Shown here piece by piece: positions 60,992-64,000 of a stretch of 64,000 nucleotides of DNA. The notes beneath the pieces are model-generated. The model did not search any database, was not told the origin of the DNA, and was given only the letters and a program-made list of their open reading frames with translations. A program made the translations under genes and the position numbers. The stretch is from NCBI GenBank assembly GCA_017508485.1, contig JAFVYV010000005.1, positions 62,001 to 126,000 on the forward strand, written 5' to 3'. This DNA comes from Clostridia bacterium. GTDB taxonomy: Bacteria > Bacillota > Clostridia > Christensenellales > Borkfalkiaceae. The stretch's first letter is position 1. Each line of letters starts with the position of its first letter.

Positions 60992-61018
60992 TTAGCAGTT
61001 AAACGTAAAGAGTGCTAA
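60992..61018 (+). promoter_or_regulatory. CIRCE operator (HrcA-binding site)
   Basis: TTAGCAGTT, 9 bases, GAGTGCTAA. The right arm is the exact consensus; the left arm differs from TTAGCACTC at the last positions (GTT for CTC). It covers the expected start of transcription, so HrcA should repress its own operon and release it on heat shock. Confidence 0.92.
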
Positions 61019-61051
61019 CAAATTAAAAGTCGCATTGCTAAAGAGGGATAA

Positions 61052-62071
61052 ATGAAGTTATCTGATAGAAAGAAAAAGATTTTGCAAATAGTTGTTGATG
61101 ATTATATTTCAACTGCGCAACCTGTTTCAAGTAAAAGTATAACCGATAAGCATATGAAGGACGTAAGTTCAGCAACTGTTAGAAGTGAACTTGCTCAACT
61201 TGAAGAACTAGGCTTTTTAGACAAGCAACACACTTCAAGTGGTCGTGTTCCATCTGCTGAAGCGTATAAACTTTATGCTAACGAACTTATGAAGAAAAGT
61301 AAACTTTCTTCAAAAGAACTTGCCGTTATAAAAAACACTTTCTTAAATGAAGTAAACAATTTAGAAGCAGTTGTTAAAAACACGGTAAAGGTTATAAGCG
61401 AACTTACTGATTACACTTCTTTAGGGTTTGCTAAACACGATGAAGAAGAAAAGGTGCAAAAGGTTAACCTATTTAGATATAAAGAAAACCAAGCACTTTT
61501 ACTAATCGTTACGGAAAACACCCTTATTAAGGACAAGTTTATTACAATTCCTAAAGAAATGGCAGACGAACAGTTAGAAGTTGCAAACAATTTGGTTAAC
61601 AGATTATTTGTCGGTAAAGACTTTGCAGAGATTTTAAGTTATGCCGATAGTTTTTTAGAAGAGTTTAACGATTACAGAGATATCTTTACAGGTGTTATAA
61701 AGGCAATTGAGTCTTACTTAAATAACGACAATGCAGAAGTCGTTTTAGAAGGGGAAGAAAAGATATTAAATTCTCCTGAATACGAAGACGCAAATAAGAT
61801 AAAGAACTTTTTATCAGTTGTTAACAGTAAAGACAAGGTTGCATCATTACTTGCTGAAAATAGTAGCAATATTGAAATTAACATTAAAATCGGTGGCGAC
61901 AACGAAGAAAGTATTAAAGAGTGTTCTTTAGTCACGGCATCTTATAAAGCAGGTGGCGTAAACCTTGGAACGTACGGTGTTATAGGACCACTTAGAATGG
62001 ATTACAAAAAGGTTGTTTCCGTTTTAGAAAGCGTTGGTAAGGTTTTAGAAGATATGCTAAAAGATAAATAG
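61052..62071 (+). CDS. hrcA: Heat-inducible transcription repressor HrcA
   Basis: Represses CIRCE-controlled chaperone genes and is kept active by GroEL. The 339 residues have an N-terminal winged helix (about 1-75, with SSATVRSELAQLEELGFL and HTSSGRVPSAEAYKLY) and a C-terminal GAF-like dimer domain ending with GPLRMDYKKV. AGAGGGAT precedes the ATG. CIRCE lies in front. It heads hrcA-grpE-dnaK, the standard order. Confidence 0.97.
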   Translation: MKLSDRKKKILQIVVDDYISTAQPVSSKSITDKHMKDVSSATVRSELAQLEELGFLDKQHTSSGRVPSAEAYKLYANELMKKSKLSSKELAVIKNTFLNEVNNLEAVVKNTVKVISELTDYTSLGFAKHDEEEKVQKVNLFRYKENQALLLIVTENTLIKDKFITIPKEMADEQLEVANNLVNRLFVGKDFAEILSYADSFLEEFNDYRDIFTGVIKAIESYLNNDNAEVVLEGEEKILNSPEYEDANKIKNFLSVVNSKDKVASLLAENSSNIEINIKIGGDNEESIKECSLVTASYKAGGVNLGTYGVIGPLRMDYKKVVSVLESVGKVLEDMLKDK

Positions 62072-62081
62072 GAGAATAAAA

Positions 62082-62618
62082 ATGGAAGTTGAAAAAATGA
62101 CTTTGAAAGAGGCTAAAGAAGAATTAAAAAAGGCTTTAGAAATTAAAGACGCTTTAGCAAAAGAAAATGAAGAACTCTTAAAAGAAATTGAAGAATTAAA
62201 ACCACAAGTTGATGAATATAAAGATAAGTGGGTAAGAAACGTTGCTGAATTTGATAACTACAAAAAGCGTAACGCAAAAATTTGGCAAGAAGCGTTTACT
62301 GAAGGCAAGGTTGACATCATACTAAAGGCGTTAGCAATAGGCGATAATTTAGAAAGAGCAATCGCTATGGATATTGATGAAAAGACTAAAGAAGGTTTGG
62401 TTTTATTATATAGACAGTTTAACGATATTCTAAAGGGTATGGAAGTTACGGAAATTAACCCTGTAGGCGAAAAGTTTGACCCGCTTTATCACGAAGCAGT
62501 TATGCAAGTTGAAGGAAGTGACGGGGAAGAATCAGATATTGTTAAACAAGTATTCCAAAAGGGATATCAATTAAAAGATAAAGTTATAAGATACGCTAAA
62601 GTTAGCGTTATAAAATAA
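62082..62618 (+). CDS. grpE: Nucleotide exchange factor GrpE
   Basis: Releases ADP from DnaK. The 178 residues start with a long coiled coil (about 5-70, EELLKEIEELK), followed by the conserved KDKWVRNVAEFDNYKKR and a C-terminal beta wing with NPVGEKFDPLYHEAVMQVE and VFQKGYQLKDKVIRYAKVSV. GGAG precedes the ATG. It sits between hrcA and dnaK. Firm. Confidence 0.97.
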   Translation: MEVEKMTLKEAKEELKKALEIKDALAKENEELLKEIEELKPQVDEYKDKWVRNVAEFDNYKKRNAKIWQEAFTEGKVDIILKALAIGDNLERAIAMDIDEKTKEGLVLLYRQFNDILKGMEVTEINPVGEKFDPLYHEAVMQVEGSDGEESDIVKQVFQKGYQLKDKVIRYAKVSVIK

Positions 62619-62648
62619 AAAAAGACAAATTAAGGAGATATATAGATT

Positions 62649-64000
62649 ATGGGAAAAACAATAGGTATTGACTTAGGTACAACAAACTCATGCGTAGCAA
62701 TTATGGAAAACGGCGAACCAGTTGTTATCGCAAACGCTGAAGGCGCAAGAACTACTCCATCAGTAGTTGGTTTTCAAAAAGATGGTGAAAGACTTGTTGG
62801 TCAAGTAGCAAAAAGACAAGCAGTAGCAAACCCTGATAGAACTATTAGTTCAATTAAAAGACATATGGGTTCTGACTATAAAGTAGATATTGACGGCAAA
62901 AGTTATACTCCACAAGAAATATCTGCAATGATTTTAACAAAACTTAAAAAGGATGCCGAAGCATATTTAGGTACTACTGTAACTGAAGCAATTATCACTT
63001 GTCCTGCATACTTTACTGATAGCCAAAGACAAGCAACTAAAGACGCAGGTAAAATTGCAGGTCTAAACGTTTTAAGAATTATAAACGAACCAACTGCAGC
63101 TGCTCTTTCATACGGACTTGATAAAGAAGGCAAAACTCAAAAGGTTATTATTTATGACTTAGGTGGCGGTACTTTTGACGTATCCGTTATGGAAATTGGA
63201 GACGGTGTATTTGAAGTTTTAGCAACTAACGGTAACAACTTACTTGGTGGTGACGACTTTGATAAGAGAGTTATGGATTACCTTGTTAGTGAATTCAAAA
63301 CTCAATCAGGTATTGATTTATCTAACGACAAACTTGCACTTCAAAGATTAAAGGAAGCAGCAGAAAAGGCAAAAATTGAACTTTCAGGCGTTATGAACAC
63401 AAACGTTAACCTTCCTTTCATTACTGCAGATGCAACTGGTCCTAAACACTTAGACGTTGACATTACAAGACAAAAGTTTGATGCGTTAACTGCTGATTTA
63501 GTTTCAGCAACTATTGAACCTTTAAAGAAGGCAATGGCTGACGCAAAATTAAGTTATAACGATATTGATAAGGTAATTTTAGTAGGTGGTTCAACTCGTA
63601 TTCCAGCAGTTGTTGATGAAGTTAGAAGAGTTACTGGTAAAGAACCTTTCAAGGGAATTAACCCTGATGAATGCGTTGCTATTGGTGCGGCAATTCAAGG
63701 TGGTGTTCTTTCAGGCGAAGTTAAAGACGTATTACTTCTTGACGTAATGCCATTATCACTTGGTATTGAAACGTTAGGTGGTGTAGCAACTAAACTTATT
63801 GAAAGAAATACTACTATTCCTGCTCACAAATCACAAGTGTTCTCAACTGCACAAGATAATCAAACTCAAGTTGATATTCACATTTTACAAGGTGAAAGAG
63901 AATTTGCTAAAGACAACAAGACTTTAGGTCGTTTTGAACTTGTAGGTATTCCACCTGCACCAAGAGGTGTTCCTCAAATTGAAGTTACTTTTGATATTGA
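62649..64000 (+). CDS. dnaK: Chaperone DnaK, 3' end outside the window
   Basis: Hsp70 chaperone; 450 codons are seen and the frame is open at the window end. It starts [17 protein letters not shown] (phosphate 1 motif), with [13 protein letters not shown] (phosphate 2) and [13 protein letters not shown] (adenosine motif). The nucleotide-binding domain is complete (to about 365), the linker shows [15 protein letters not shown] and the substrate-binding beta domain is cut. AAGGAG lies 12-17 bases before the ATG. The missing part should be about 160 residues plus possibly dnaJ beyond. Confidence 0.98.
   Translation, partial: MGKTIGIDLGTTNSCVAIMENGEPVVIANAEGARTTPSVVGFQKDGERLVGQVAKRQAVANPDRTISSIKRHMGSDYKVDIDGKSYTPQEISAMILTKLKKDAEAYLGTTVTEAIITCPAYFTDSQRQATKDAGKIAGLNVLRIINEPTAAALSYGLDKEGKTQKVIIYDLGGGTFDVSVMEIGDGVFEVLATNGNNLLGGDDFDKRVMDYLVSEFKTQSGIDLSNDKLALQRLKEAAEKAKIELSGVMNTNVNLPFITADATGPKHLDVDITRQKFDALTADLVSATIEPLKKAMADAKLSYNDIDKVILVGGSTRIPAVVDEVRRVTGKEPFKGINPDECVAIGAAIQGGVLSGEVKDVLLLDVMPLSLGIETLGGVATKLIERNTTIPAHKSQVFSTAQDNQTQVDIHILQGEREFAKDNKTLGRFELVGIPPAPRGVPQIEVTFDI

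Overview
The window is a dense, AT-rich bacterial chromosome segment with about 55 protein genes, almost no spacer DNA and no rRNA, tRNA, CRISPR array or insertion sequence that I can see. Gene content points to an anaerobic, low-GC Gram-positive of the Bacillota, most likely a clostridial lineage. It has two ferredoxin-dependent 2-oxoacid oxidoreductases, T-box leaders, McsAB-ClpC, HrcA/CIRCE and gene order shared with Bacillus subtilis in several places. A previously overlooked 25-codon spoVM plus spoVG suggest an endospore former. I would not name a genus from the sequence.

Layout. 1-9.8 kb: a rightward run pepF (cut by the window edge), a YcxB-like membrane protein, dnaB, tsaC (Sua5), ywlE, rpiB, galU, mcsA, mcsB, clpC. 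9.8-17.5 kb: a leftward two-component system, a HAD phosphatase, a Ca/Mn-type P-type ATPase behind a yybP-ykoY (Mn2+) riboswitch, and a leftward U32 peptidase. 17.5-29.5 kb: a long operon behind a leucine T-box: a LeuA-like protein with lost catalytic residues, a TIM-barrel/acyl-CoA ligase fusion, ilvE, a ParA-like ATPase, a four-subunit 2-oxoacid:ferredoxin oxidoreductase, an XRE-cupin regulator, a second acyl-CoA ligase and a metallo-beta-lactamase-fold lipoprotein. 29.5-41.5 kb: a HAD-IIA phosphatase, a split chromate transporter, a leftward operon of two phenylacetate-CoA ligases, indolepyruvate oxidoreductase and an ACT protein, a Na+/solute symporter, a PHP phosphatase, a tryptophan T-box with a stand-alone TrpB2, and acpP. 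41.5-44 kb: pyridoxal kinase and an ECF substrate-binding subunit behind an FMN riboswitch, and a short-chain dehydrogenase. 44-58.4 kb: pcrA, ligA, yicC, gmk, rpoZ, priA, def, fmt, rsmB, rlmN, rsgA, rpe, spoVM, mscS, a housekeeping block close to the B. subtilis order. 58.4-64 kb: upp, spoVG, murC, then hrcA-grpE-dnaK (dnaK cut by the window end).

The most interesting reading is that 17.5-41.2 kb groups three ways to build amino acids from ready-made carbon skeletons instead of by the full pathways. A leucine-starvation switch (specifier CTC, bulge TGGT) controls acyl-CoA ligases, a reversible 2-oxoacid oxidoreductase and IlvE, which together could turn branched short-chain acids into branched-chain amino acids. 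The IorAB/PaaK operon could do the same with aryl acetates. A tryptophan-starvation switch (specifier TGG, bulge TGGC) controls a TrpB2 with no TrpA beside it, which could use free indole. This is inference from gene content and regulation, but each part can be tested. The leucine operon also carries two unusual proteins: the degenerate LeuA and the TIM-barrel/ligase fusion.

Regulation is unusually readable here: two T-boxes with different terminator designs, an FMN riboswitch whose antiterminator can be traced base by base, a Mn2+ riboswitch, a CIRCE operator, many sigma-A promoters with 17-base spacers, and three or four genes whose -10 box lies only 5-6 bases before the start codon, suggesting leaderless transcripts.
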